From positions 340,001-404,000 of the forward strand of contig NC_011761.1 in assembly GCF_000021485.1 (NCBI RefSeq): DNA of 64,000 nucleotides. Direction: 5' to 3'. The notes under the pieces were generated by a model that had not been told where the DNA came from, made no database searches, and saw only the letters and a program-made list of their open reading frames with translations. This DNA is from Acidithiobacillus ferrooxidans ATCC 23270 (lineage in GTDB: Bacteria; Pseudomonadota; Gammaproteobacteria; Acidithiobacillales; Acidithiobacillaceae). Shown here piece after piece: positions 18,921 through 26,407 of the stretch (its first letter is position 1; the number at the start of each line of letters is the position of its first letter). The position numbers and the translations under genes are program-made.

Positions 18921-18994
18921 CCTGTTCTCCAGCTTCGGCAACCCCATCACATTTTCGGCGCGGAGTGGTTGACATTCTCCACGAGACCACACTT

Positions 18995-19023
18995 AGTCTA
19001 GTTTAGCTAACAACCAAACGCAA
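18995..19023 (-). promoter_or_regulatory. Probable promoter of the antitoxin-PIN operon
   Basis: On the minus strand, TTGCGT (19018-19023) and TAGACT (18995-19000) are 17 bases apart, about 75 bases before the antitoxin ATG. The spacer and -10 region are AT-rich with repeated TTAG/CTAA steps, which would suit autoregulation by the antitoxin. This is inferred from sequence only. Confidence 0.45.
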
Positions 19024-19048
19024 TATGCTTAACCTCGGTCCGCGATCT

Positions 19049-19194
19049 GCATTCCACAAGCAGATCGCCGTATGTTGTAACCACGTCGCTCACGCGAGGG
19101 TGGCGAGAGCCGGAAAGACCTCTGGTTGGAGGGCATCGCAAGCGGGTCGTCGCTCCGGCCAGCACCGCGTCCGCCAATGCGCATGTCGCCGTCT
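19049..19194. repeat. Decayed copy C: PIN trace and HTH/Sel1 5' end
   Basis: No intact gene is visible here. AGCGGGTCGT-CGCTCCGGCC and GCCAGCACCGCG (about 19141-19170) match the HTH/Sel1 gene near 17582-17608. After an apparent internal deletion, 21 bases at 19174-19194 are identical to 17660-17680, the leader just upstream of that gene's start. About 90 bases earlier, ACAAGCAGATCGC matches the PIN remnant at 17847. The PIN-then-HTH/Sel1 order of 17.8-18.0 kb is thus repeated in more decayed form. Confidence 0.55.
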
Positions 19195-19398
19195 TTACGA
19201 CGACGGCAGATCGTCATGTCTTCGTGATTTACCGGACATCCATGGCATGTCGTCGACATGACGAGGACATCGACCGAAAATCTGGAGCGCCGGCGCCGCA
19301 GAAAGTGCGCATGGGTGGCGGAAACGATCCGGATGTGAATATATTTTATGAAATGTTACAAAGTATTGCGATGGGCGTGTCAAACAATGTAACGCGTC
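19195..19398. other. Gene-free stretch with inverted repeats, upstream of pilA
   Basis: I see no gene. CATGTCG-T-CGACATG at 19246-19260 is a perfect 7-1-7 inverted repeat. GTTACA (19355-19360) and TGTAAC (19388-19393) form another inverted pair just upstream of the sigma-54-type promoter, where activator sites would be expected. Confidence 0.5.
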
Positions 19399-19414
19399 TG
19401 GCACGTCTTATGCT
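19399..19414 (+). promoter_or_regulatory. Sigma-54-type promoter of pilA
   Basis: TGGCACG-TCTT-ATGCT matches the -24/-12 consensus TGGCACG-N4-TTGCW except for one base, with the required GG-N10-GC spacing. It lies 65 bases before the pilA ATG. Sigma-54 with a PilR-type activator is the usual control of type IV pilin genes. Confidence 0.75.
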
Positions 19415-19478
19415 TTGCTGATGGTGGTGCGCATCCCTGGGGTGCGACGCTTTTCTTCGAAACACAAGGAGCAGGATC

Positions 19479-20015
19479 ATGAGCATGCTTGTCAAGAAGG
19501 CGCAGGCCCGCGCCGAAGCCGGTTTCACCCTCATCGAACTGATGATCGTCATCGCCATCATCGGCATCCTGGCGGCCATCGCCATTCCGCAGTATGAGCA
19601 GTACATCGTGACTTCCAAGGCTAGTGGTGTCGTCGCCAACTTTAAAAATGCATTGAGCCAATCTACTGCAGCTGTTGCTGCAGCTCAGGCTGGACAGGTT
19701 ACCGACTTAAATACCGCACTCAATATTGCCGGATCACAGGACCCGGCCGCAGCGGGTAATCCTGCCTACACGATGGGATCTTCACCAAGTTTCTGCGGAC
19801 AGGTTGGTGTGGATACAGGAGGTACATTGAACCCGACAGGAACCGTAAATTCTACCTTCACCTCCCAGGCAACTGGAATCATAATTAACGTAGATTCCAA
19901 AGATTGTGCTAGCACTAATCTAAAAAATGCGATCAACAGCGCTTTAACCACGACCGGATACACTGCTGCCACGGCGTCGGGGGTCAGCGTGTCCCCCAAT
20001 GGTGGAGTTAGCTAA
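19479..20015 (+). CDS. pilA: Type IV major pilin (prepilin)
   Basis: Class III signal peptide: a 15-residue positively charged leader (MSMLVKKAQARAEAG), then FTLIELMIVIAIIGILAAIA. Gly(-1), Phe(+1) and Glu(+5) are all present for PilD cleavage and assembly. The mature part is about 163 residues with a spine helix through QYEQYIVTSKASGVV. A Ser/Thr/Gly-rich globular head contains two cysteines (Cys106 and Cys143 of the precursor) that could close the usual disulfide loop. AAGGAG precedes the ATG. The gene has its own sigma-54-type promoter and terminator. Base composition of the 3' half is lower in GC than neighbouring genes. Pili of this kind could help attachment to mineral surfaces; that is inference. 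Confidence 0.9.
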   Translation: MSMLVKKAQARAEAGFTLIELMIVIAIIGILAAIAIPQYEQYIVTSKASGVVANFKNALSQSTAAVAAAQAGQVTDLNTALNIAGSQDPAAAGNPAYTMGSSPSFCGQVGVDTGGTLNPTGTVNSTFTSQATGIIINVDSKDCASTNLKNAINSALTTTGYTAATASGVSVSPNGGVS

Positions 20016-20027
20016 GTAACTATGCGC

Positions 20028-20057
20028 TTGGAGCCTAGCCTTCTAGGCTCCAATTTT
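20028..20057 (+). terminator. Rho-independent terminator of pilA
   Basis: TTGGAGCCTAG (20028-20038) pairs perfectly over 11 bases with CTAGGCTCCAA (20043-20053) around a CCTT loop and is followed by TTTT. It begins 13 bases after the pilA stop. Confidence 0.9.
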
Positions 20058-20120
20058 ATGCCTTGCAGCAGCCTATTTAACAAAAATATATCAAATTTTT
20101 TAAATAAACTTGGTAACATC

Positions 20121-20574
20121 ATGACGTATTGTGAAAATAATCAGTCTGTATTTACACTTGTTGGTGTTGAGTTTGTCGCTTCAATTTTAGAAATTAAAGT
20201 TATTATGCAGTATATTAAGTATATAGAAAACTCTGGAATTCAAGGTATCGTAACAAGTTTTCGTATCTGTCTTTGTGCCGTAGCCAATGCTACCGCTGCT
20301 ACTAACGGCGGTCCATTAAACGCTATATATGATACAGTTAATGGCTAGGTGGCTAACAATTGGCAGATCCTGTCTATGGCCGAGATACCTCCGTATTTAT
20401 CTACTTGGGCGCCGCTCCAGCCCCGCATCGATCATCCTCAGCGCCGGTACGCAAGGCGGCTCCGGATATTTGGGCAATATGGTTGCCGCGGCACTTTATC
20501 CGCAGCGGATTTCCCCCGACGGCACCATCAGCGTCACCGTTACCATCACCGACGGCGGCCACATCGCCATCTGA
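20121..20574 (+). pseudogene. Decayed second pilin gene, AT-rich
   Basis: From ATG 20121 the frame reads a short leader, then FTLVGVEFVAS (compare FTLIELMIVI; removing a GGTGTT duplication restores Glu at +5). IMQYIKYIENSGIQGIVTSF follows, lining up with the pilA spine region (IPQYEQYIVTSKASGVVANF). AVANATAATNGG then leads to an in-frame TAG at 20346. The same frame continues (VANNWQILSMAEIPPYLSTW). After a frameshift near 20.40 kb, another frame gives a pilin-like C-terminus ending GTISVTVTITDGGHIAI. The hydrophobic helix is broken by charged residues, Gly(-1) is lost, and 20.06-20.33 kb is strikingly AT-rich. I read this as an inactivated pilin paralogue. Confidence 0.6.
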
Positions 20575-20587
20575 AAGGAGAAGCATC

Positions 20588-20803
20588 ATGAACGACACCG
20601 ACCGCCAGGCCCGCATCCATCATCTCCAGAACCGGCGCCACGCCCTGCTCCAGCGGCGCGAGCAGCGCGGGGCGCCGGTCGCGTCCATCGACATGGAGCT
20701 GAACGTGGTGCGCAGCGAGTTGCAGGCGCTCTATGAAGTCGGGCGGCTGCAGGCGCCGCATCGCGCGACCCAACACGGATTTCCTTTGCAAAGTCGGGGA
20801 TGA
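20588..20803 (+). CDS. Hypothetical small charged helical protein
   Basis: 71 residues, not recognised. It is rich in Arg, Gln, His and Leu (MNDTDRQARIHHLQNRRHAL) with a predicted coiled-coil-like central helix (DMELNVVRSELQALYEV). The evidence that it is a gene is a strong AAAGGAG eight bases before ATG 20588, plus coding-like composition. It lies directly behind the decayed pilin gene and may once have been co-transcribed with it. No signal peptide, membrane segment or known motif is seen. Confidence 0.5.
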   Translation: MNDTDRQARIHHLQNRRHALLQRREQRGAPVASIDMELNVVRSELQALYEVGRLQAPHRATQHGFPLQSRG

Positions 20804-20827
20804 CCGTGAATTTGGCCGACAAACCCC

Positions 20828-20856
20828 TTGCGCAGTCAGCCGGACTCTGTTCTAAA
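20828..20856 (+). promoter_or_regulatory. Possible promoter of tal
   Basis: TTGCGC (20828-20833) and TCTAAA (20851-20856) are 17 bases apart, 54 bases upstream of the tal start. The match to sigma-70 consensus is moderate. Confidence 0.35.
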
Positions 20857-20909
20857 CTGAAGCAGAGAGGCATCGGGCAGTTCGGCGGAATCACGTCAGG
20901 AGAACCAGC

Positions 20910-22001
20910 ATGGCAACGGATTTACGGGCACTCAGGAAGCAGATCGGGCAAAGCATCTGGCTGGATAATCTGTCGCGCACCCTCATCCGCGACGGCGTTC
21001 TGCGGCGTTATATCGACGAGGACGGGATCAGCGGGGTGACGTCCAACCCCAGCATCTTTCAGAAGGCGATTCACTCCAGCTCCTACTATCGGGATGACCT
21101 TTGCCGGCCCGCGGACTCCGCGGAACAGTTGTACGAGCGTCTGGTGGTGGAGGATCTGCGTAACGCCTGTGATCTGTTGCGGGCGGTGCATGTGGAAACG
21201 GACAGCGACGACGGCTGGGTGAGCTGGGAGGAGTCGCCGCGGCTGGGGCAGGATGAGGCCGCCACGGTGGCCGAGGCGCTACGGCTGCGTGCGCTGGTGC
21301 AGCGGGATAACCTGCTGATCAAGGTGCCGGCCACGCCCGCCGGTATCCGCGCCTTCGCAACACTCATCGGTCAGGGGGTGTCGATCAATGTGACCCTGAT
21401 GTTCGGACTGAAGCATGTTCACGAGGTGTTGGCGGCCTATCAGAAGGGCTTGACGCAGTGGGTGGCGGGCGGTGGTGATCCGCGCAAGGTGAAGGCGGTC
21501 GCCAGCCTCTTCCTGTCGCGGGTGGATACGCTGGTCGATCAAAAGCTGGAGGCCATCGGTACGCCGGAGGCGCTGGCGTTGCGGGGCAAGGCGGCGGTGG
21601 CGATGGCGAAGTCGGCATACGCCATCTATCAGGACGTTTTTCACGGTGCGGGCTTTGCGGCGTTGCGGGCCGCGGGCGGGCGGCCCCAGTATCTGCTCTG
21701 GGCGAGCACCAGCACCAAAAATCCGGCCTACCCAGATTTGCTGTATGTCGAGCAGCTGATGGGGCCGGAAACGATCAACACCCTGCCCGACGACACGCTG
21801 GCCCGGCTCCGTGACCACGGCAGCCTGGTGGCCCGGGTCGAAGACGGCAGGGTCGAGGCGCAACGGACCATGGCGCAACTGGCCAGCCTGGGTATCGATA
21901 TGGACGGCGCCGTCGCGGAGCAGTTGCAGACCGAAGGTCTGGCCGCTTTCGCCAAGAGTTTCGAGGAGATGCTTGCGGAGGTGGGGCGCGCGATGGGGTA
22001 A
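20910..22001 (+). CDS. tal: Transaldolase
   Basis: Transfers dihydroxyacetone units in the pentose phosphate pathway, here probably linked to Calvin-cycle sugar metabolism. The Schiff-base lysine is in LLIKVPATPAGIRAF. The GVTSNPSIFQKAI motif and the INVTLMFGLKHVHEVLAAY and LWASTSTKNPAYPDLLYVE blocks are typical of the longer transaldolase class. The product is 363 residues. CAGGAGAACC precedes the ATG. It is convergent with fabI, 33 bases apart. An imperfect GC palindrome between them lacks a T tract, so no clear terminator is visible. Confidence 0.94.
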   Translation: MATDLRALRKQIGQSIWLDNLSRTLIRDGVLRRYIDEDGISGVTSNPSIFQKAIHSSSYYRDDLCRPADSAEQLYERLVVEDLRNACDLLRAVHVETDSDDGWVSWEESPRLGQDEAATVAEALRLRALVQRDNLLIKVPATPAGIRAFATLIGQGVSINVTLMFGLKHVHEVLAAYQKGLTQWVAGGGDPRKVKAVASLFLSRVDTLVDQKLEAIGTPEALALRGKAAVAMAKSAYAIYQDVFHGAGFAALRAAGGRPQYLLWASTSTKNPAYPDLLYVEQLMGPETINTLPDDTLARLRDHGSLVARVEDGRVEAQRTMAQLASLGIDMDGAVAEQLQTEGLAAFAKSFEEMLAEVGRAMG

Positions 22002-22034
22002 GGTAAGGCGCGCGCGCCGCGTCGACCGATACGC

Positions 22035-22808
22035 TCAGAAGCCGACGGTGTTGAATCCGGCATCCACGTAGGTGATCTCGCCGGTGATGCCGGAGGCGAG
22101 GTCGGAGCAGAGGAAGGCGGCGGCGTTGCCGACTTCTTCCTGCGTCACGTTGCGGCGCAGGGGCGCTTGTTCTGCGTAGTGTTCCAGAATCTTGCGGAAA
22201 TCACTGATACCGCTGGCCGCGAGGGTGCGGATGGGGCCGGCGGAAACGGCGTTGACGCGGATGCCGTCCGCACCCAGCGAGTAGGCGAGGTAACGGATGC
22301 TGGCTTCGAGACTGGCCTTGGCAAGCCCCATCACGTTGTAGTTGGTCATGGCGCGCTGGGCGCCGAGGTAGCTGAGGGCCAGCAAGGCGCCCTGCCGGCC
22401 CTGCATGAGCGGGCGCATGGCCCGGGCCATGGCGGTGAAGCTGTAGGAGGATACCTCGTGGGCGATGCGAAAGCCCTCGCGGGTGGTGGCGTCCAGATAG
22501 CTGCCGCTGAGTTCCTCTTTGGGCGCGAAGGCGGCACCGTGGACGCCGATGTCGACACTGCCCCAGAGCGCCTCGATCTTCTGCATGGCGGCGGCCAGTT
22601 GCGCTTCATCCATCAGGTCGAGTTCCAGCGGCGCCGGCGCCCCGATCTGGGCGGCCAGTTCTTCCACCCGGCTTTTGGTGCGTTCGCCCTGATAGGTGAG
22701 CAGCACTTCCGCACCCTGGCGATGCATGGCCTGGGCGATGCCCCAGCAGATGGAGCGGTCATTGGCCACGCCGACGATCAGCGCCTTTTTCCCTACCATG
22801 AAACCCAT
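22035..22808 (-). CDS. fabI: Enoyl-[acyl-carrier-protein] reductase (NADH)
   Basis: Last reductive step of fatty-acid elongation. The short-chain dehydrogenase fold has the FabI-type N-terminus ([20 protein letters not shown]). The catalytic tyrosine and lysine lie in the FabI spacing ([20 protein letters not shown]). The C-terminal block [20 protein letters not shown] is characteristic. It has 257 residues. AGGAG is seven bases before the chosen ATG; an ATG three codons in is also possible. It is separated from mltD by 24 bases and transcribed in the same direction. Confidence 0.95.
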   Translation of the reverse strand: MGFMVGKKALIVGVANDRSICWGIAQAMHRQGAEVLLTYQGERTKSRVEELAAQIGAPAPLELDLMDEAQLAAAMQKIEALWGSVDIGVHGAAFAPKEELSGSYLDATTREGFRIAHEVSSYSFTAMARAMRPLMQGRQGALLALSYLGAQRAMTNYNVMGLAKASLEASIRYLAYSLGADGIRVNAVSAGPIRTLAASGISDFRKILEHYAEQAPLRRNVTQEEVGNAAAFLCSDLASGITGEITYVDAGFNTVGF

Positions 22809-22832
22809 TGCAAAACTCCTATGACAGAATAA

Positions 22833-24671
22833 TCAGCGCGTATAAATGGTGAGGCGTGAGCCCGGTTGAATTTCGCTGGCGGAGGCCAGGCGATTCCATT
22901 GAATCAGCGACTTGGGCTGGACATGGAACTGCTGGGCGATCTGCCAGAGCGTGTCGCCCGGACGCACCACGTAAGTCGTCGTTCGCGCCCGGCTGGCGGC
23001 GCGTTCCTGCCGGCGGCTGATGGCGGCGACCATGGTTTGTGCCGGGATGTTCAGCACCTGTCCGGGATGGAGGATGGTCCGTTCGGTGAGATGGTTGGCG
23101 CGGGCCAGCAGAGAGACGCCCACTCCGGCGCGCCGGGCGATTTGCCAAAGACTTTCACCGGGCCGCACGGTGAGGCGCCGGTTGCCGCGCGCGGCGGTAT
23201 AGACCTGTGCGGGCCTGCTACCACCGCCACCCGGGATATGCAGGGTTTCACCGATCTGCAGGTCACGCGCGGAACGGATATGGTTCCAGCGCATGAGGTC
23301 CTTGACGCTGACGCCGGCCCGCTGCGCGAGCTGGGAGGGCGTGTTGCCGGGACGCACGGTGAGCGCCCGCGCCCGGCTCCGGGCATAGACGGCGTTTTGC
23401 AGATGGCCGGATCCACCGGCGCCGTAGACGACCAGGTGTTGCCCGACCTGCAGGTCGCGCGCGGAACGGATGTGATTCCAGCGCTCGAGATTGGTGACGC
23501 TGACGCCGGCCCGTTGCGCCAGATGCCAGAGCGTCTCACCGGGGCGAAGCATGACGCGACGGAAGGCCGGGCTGGGCGCTGGCCGCAGCGCAACGACGGG
23601 CTGAGCGGCGGCTTCCTGGGGCATGGTCAGCAGCGCGCTCTTCAGGGTGGCGGCCTTGTCTTTGGGCACCACCAGATGGTAGTCGGCCGGGGCGACGCCG
23701 TAGCTCAACCCGGCATTGAGGTGCTGCAGTTCGCTGACCGGCATGTTCATCAGGTTCGCCGCCACGTTCAGGGCCACGGATTTGGGCGTGGTCACGACCG
23801 CGATGTGTGCCGCGTTGGGAATGGCGGGCAGGGAGACATGGTAGGCCTTGGCATTTTTGATGACCTGCGCCAGGGCGAGGAGTTCGGCAACGTAGTCTTC
23901 GGTTTGCTGCGGCAGAGAGAGGTCCCAGAAATCGGTGGGCTTACCCGCCGCGACATTCTGCTGGATAGCGGCGGAAACGGTACCCTGCCCGGCGTTGTAG
24001 GAGGCGATGGCGAGGAGCCAGTTGCCGCCGAAATAGTTGTAGAGGTAGGAGAGGTAATCGAGGGCGGCGTTGGTGGAGGCGATGAGACTCAGGCGGGGAT
24101 CGCCATAGCGGGTGTTTTGCAGGCCGAAATTGCGTGCGGTGCCGGGTATGAATTGCCAGAGGCCCGCCGCGGCCGCCGGGGAGTAGGCCTTGGGGTTGTA
24201 ACCGCTCTCGATGGCCGGCAGCAGCGCCAGTTCCATGGGCATGCCGCGTTCCGCAACGGCGTTCACCACGTAATACAGAAAGGGGCGGGAGTTGTCGAGG
24301 ATCTGTTCCAGCTTGCCCTGATGTTGCAGGAACCAGGTACGCCATTTATCCACTTCCAAGCGGGAGACGTCGCTGATGCGCAGGCCGTCGTCGATATGGG
24401 TCCAGACATTGCCGGCTCCCGTCTGGTTGCCAAAGGCGCCCGATGCCTCGAACTGCTGCAGGGTGGCCGACAGGCCGGAGACGTTGCCGACCGGCCCCGC
24501 TACCGGTTCGCCGCTTTGCAGGTCCACGTTCTGCGCGCCGGCGTTCAGGGCCTGTGCTACGCCGGTCTGGAGGTCACCTTGTTGCAGGCCTATGGTTTGG
24601 CTATCCGCCCATGCCATAGGAATGCCGCCGAGTGCCACCAGCGTGGCCATAGCGAGAACTCGCTTCTTCAT
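22833..24671 (-). CDS. mltD: Membrane-bound lytic murein transglycosylase D with four LysM repeats
   Basis: Cleaves peptidoglycan glycan strands with 1,6-anhydro formation. A signal peptide (MKKRVLAMATLVALGGIPMA) lies at the start. The SLT domain carries the catalytic Glu in LALLPAIESGYNPKAYSP, then GLWQFIPGTARNFGL and NYFGGNWLLAIASYNAGQGT. Four C-terminal LysM modules bind glycans (PGETLWHLAQRAGVSVTNL; PGNTPSQLAQRAGVSVKDL; PGESLWQIARRAGVGVSLL; PGDTLWQIAQQFHVQPKSL). The first two are nearly identical at DNA level. About 612 residues. ATG 24671 follows GGAGGGAGT. There is no lipobox, so despite the family name it may be periplasmic. Confidence 0.92.
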   Translation of the reverse strand: MKKRVLAMATLVALGGIPMAWADSQTIGLQQGDLQTGVAQALNAGAQNVDLQSGEPVAGPVGNVSGLSATLQQFEASGAFGNQTGAGNVWTHIDDGLRISDVSRLEVDKWRTWFLQHQGKLEQILDNSRPFLYYVVNAVAERGMPMELALLPAIESGYNPKAYSPAAAAGLWQFIPGTARNFGLQNTRYGDPRLSLIASTNAALDYLSYLYNYFGGNWLLAIASYNAGQGTVSAAIQQNVAAGKPTDFWDLSLPQQTEDYVAELLALAQVIKNAKAYHVSLPAIPNAAHIAVVTTPKSVALNVAANLMNMPVSELQHLNAGLSYGVAPADYHLVVPKDKAATLKSALLTMPQEAAAQPVVALRPAPSPAFRRVMLRPGETLWHLAQRAGVSVTNLERWNHIRSARDLQVGQHLVVYGAGGSGHLQNAVYARSRARALTVRPGNTPSQLAQRAGVSVKDLMRWNHIRSARDLQIGETLHIPGGGGSRPAQVYTAARGNRRLTVRPGESLWQIARRAGVGVSLLARANHLTERTILHPGQVLNIPAQTMVAAISRRQERAASRARTTTYVVRPGDTLWQIAQQFHVQPKSLIQWNRLASASEIQPGSRLTIYTR

Positions 24672-24726
24672 ACTCCCTCCTGGCGGGCCGGAACCACAAG
24701 GGGTGCCCCGCAGATATAATCCCTTA

Positions 24727-24744
24727 TACAAGGATATCATTGTA
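24727..24744. promoter_or_regulatory. Inverted repeat between mltD and gltX
   Basis: TACAAGGATATCATTGTA is a near-perfect 18-base dyad (TACAA-n-GATATC-n-TTGTA) in the 224-base divergent region. It could be an operator for one or both genes. An AT-rich TATAAT-like stretch overlaps its mltD side. Confidence 0.4.
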
Positions 24745-24895
24745 AACATGAGGTTGGCATCAGACTTGCTGACTGCTATCCCGATAGTAAGCAAAATGGA
24801 TGCCTTCCGTCAAACGATGTTCGTCCCCCCGCAGGATACCGGCGAGTCGGAGAGGCTGTTATCATCGCCCTTTTAGCCGCCTCAGGTTGCGCATC

Positions 24896-26296
24896 ATGTC
24901 CGTCCGTACCCGTTTTGCTCCCAGTCCCACCGGTTATCTGCATATCGGCGGTGTCCGCACCGCGCTCTACTCGTGGTTGCACGCGCGTCGGCAGGGTGGG
25001 CACTTCATTTTGCGTATCGAGGATACGGACGTGGAGCGTTCGACGCCGGAAGCGACGGTCGCCATTCTGGAGGGGATGGCCTGGCTGGGGCTGGACTGGG
25101 ACGAGGGACCGTTCTATCAGATGCGGCGCATGGACCGCTACCGGGAAGTGCTGGCGCAGATGCTGGCAGCAGGAACGGCCTACCATTGCTATTGCAGTCG
25201 GGAAGAAGTGGAAGCCATGCGCGAGGATCAGCGCCAGCGCGGCGAAAAGCCGCGCTATGACGGCCGCTGTCGGGAGCGCACGACGGTGCCGGAGGGGGTT
25301 GCGCCGGTGATCCGCTTCCGCAGCCCGGACGACGGCGAAACGGTGGTGGAAGACCTGATTCACGGTACGGTGCGCTTCCAGAATAGCGAAATGGACGACC
25401 TGATCATCGCCCGCTCCGACGGAACGCCGACCTACAATTTCTGCGTGGTGGTGGATGACTGGGATATGGGGATCACCCATGTGATCCGCGGCGACGATCA
25501 TCTCAACAATACCCCGCGGCAGATGCAGATTCTGCAGGCGCTGGGCGCGCGGGTGCCGGTTTATGCCCATGTGCCGATGATTCTCGGTCCGGACAAGCAG
25601 AAGCTGTCCAAGCGTCACGGGGCGGTGAGCGTACTGGAATACCGTGAGCAAGGCTTCTTGCCCGACGCGCTGCTCAATTTTCTGGTGCGGCTGGGCTGGT
25701 CCCATGGCGATCAGGAAATCTTCACCCGCGAGGAGATGGTGGAATTTTTCCGCATCGACGCGGTGAACAAGGCGGCATCGGCCTTCAACCCGGAAAAACT
25801 CCTGTGGATCAATGCTCAGCATATGCAGCGGCTGACGCCGGAGGGGTTGGCGCAGCATCTGCTGCCTTATCTCAACGCCGTGGGCGTCACCGAGCCTTTG
25901 CTGGCGTCCGGGCCGGAGCTCCCGGCGGTGGTGGCGTTGTTGCAGGAACGATCCAAGACCCTGGTGGAGATGGCGGCGGCGGCGGAGATGTTTTATGTGG
26001 CGCCGGTGGCCGGTGAACCCAAAGATGTGGAGAAGCATCTGCACGGGCAGAGCGCCTTGCTGGCGACCATGACCCAGGCGCTGGGCGCGTTGCCGAACTG
26101 GGAGGCGGCGGCGATTCACAGCGTGATACAGGAACTGGCGGTGACCCATGCCGACGGCAAGATGGGCAAGGTCGCGCAACCCCTGCGGGTGGCGGTGGCC
26201 GGGCGGGCGGTGTCACCACCCATCGATGCGACTCTGGCCTTATTGGGTAAGGAAGAGACCTTGGCGCGTCTGCGGCGGGCGGCCGCCTGGATCTAG
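24896..26296 (+). CDS. gltX: Glutamyl-tRNA synthetase
   Basis: Charges tRNA with glutamate. The class I HIGH motif is in RFAPSPTGYLHIGGVRTALY and the KMSKS equivalent is KLSKRHGAVSV. The bacterial FNPEKLLWINAQHMQRL block and an anticodon-binding C-terminal domain follow. 466 residues. Acidithiobacillus ferrooxidans is known to carry two GluRS enzymes that divide tRNA-Glu and tRNA-Gln between them. I cannot tell from this gene alone which one it is. The ATG lacks a strong ribosome-binding site. No terminator is obvious before the aconitase gene. Confidence 0.95.
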   Translation: MSVRTRFAPSPTGYLHIGGVRTALYSWLHARRQGGHFILRIEDTDVERSTPEATVAILEGMAWLGLDWDEGPFYQMRRMDRYREVLAQMLAAGTAYHCYCSREEVEAMREDQRQRGEKPRYDGRCRERTTVPEGVAPVIRFRSPDDGETVVEDLIHGTVRFQNSEMDDLIIARSDGTPTYNFCVVVDDWDMGITHVIRGDDHLNNTPRQMQILQALGARVPVYAHVPMILGPDKQKLSKRHGAVSVLEYREQGFLPDALLNFLVRLGWSHGDQEIFTREEMVEFFRIDAVNKAASAFNPEKLLWINAQHMQRLTPEGLAQHLLPYLNAVGVTEPLLASGPELPAVVALLQERSKTLVEMAAAAEMFYVAPVAGEPKDVEKHLHGQSALLATMTQALGALPNWEAAAIHSVIQELAVTHADGKMGKVAQPLRVAVAGRAVSPPIDATLALLGKEETLARLRRAAAWI

Positions 26297-26407
26297 TCCC
26301 CTTTCGCCGTTTAGGGTCTGCGGATACTTGGCGCGGGGCGGTGCTTTTGCGATGATGGAGGCACCCGTTATTCCCGACCGATTTCCCGCAGATCAGGAGA
26401 GCAGTTC

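Noticed and set aside
18190-18972. A 260-codon plus-strand open frame across the toxin-antitoxin locus
   Set aside because: The minus strand encodes a PIN toxin and antitoxin with all key residues, and the plus-strand product has no domain.
20349-20591. An independent gene starting GTG 20349
   Set aside because: Its second half is Arg/His-rich out-of-frame translation, while its first half continues the pilin-like frame across a TAG. It is better explained as part of the decayed pilin gene.
17041-20909. Insertion sequence, integron or prophage in the accessory region
   Set aside because: No transposase, integrase, terminal inverted repeats with target duplications, or attC-like structures could be identified. 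Only gene fragments and short repeats are visible.
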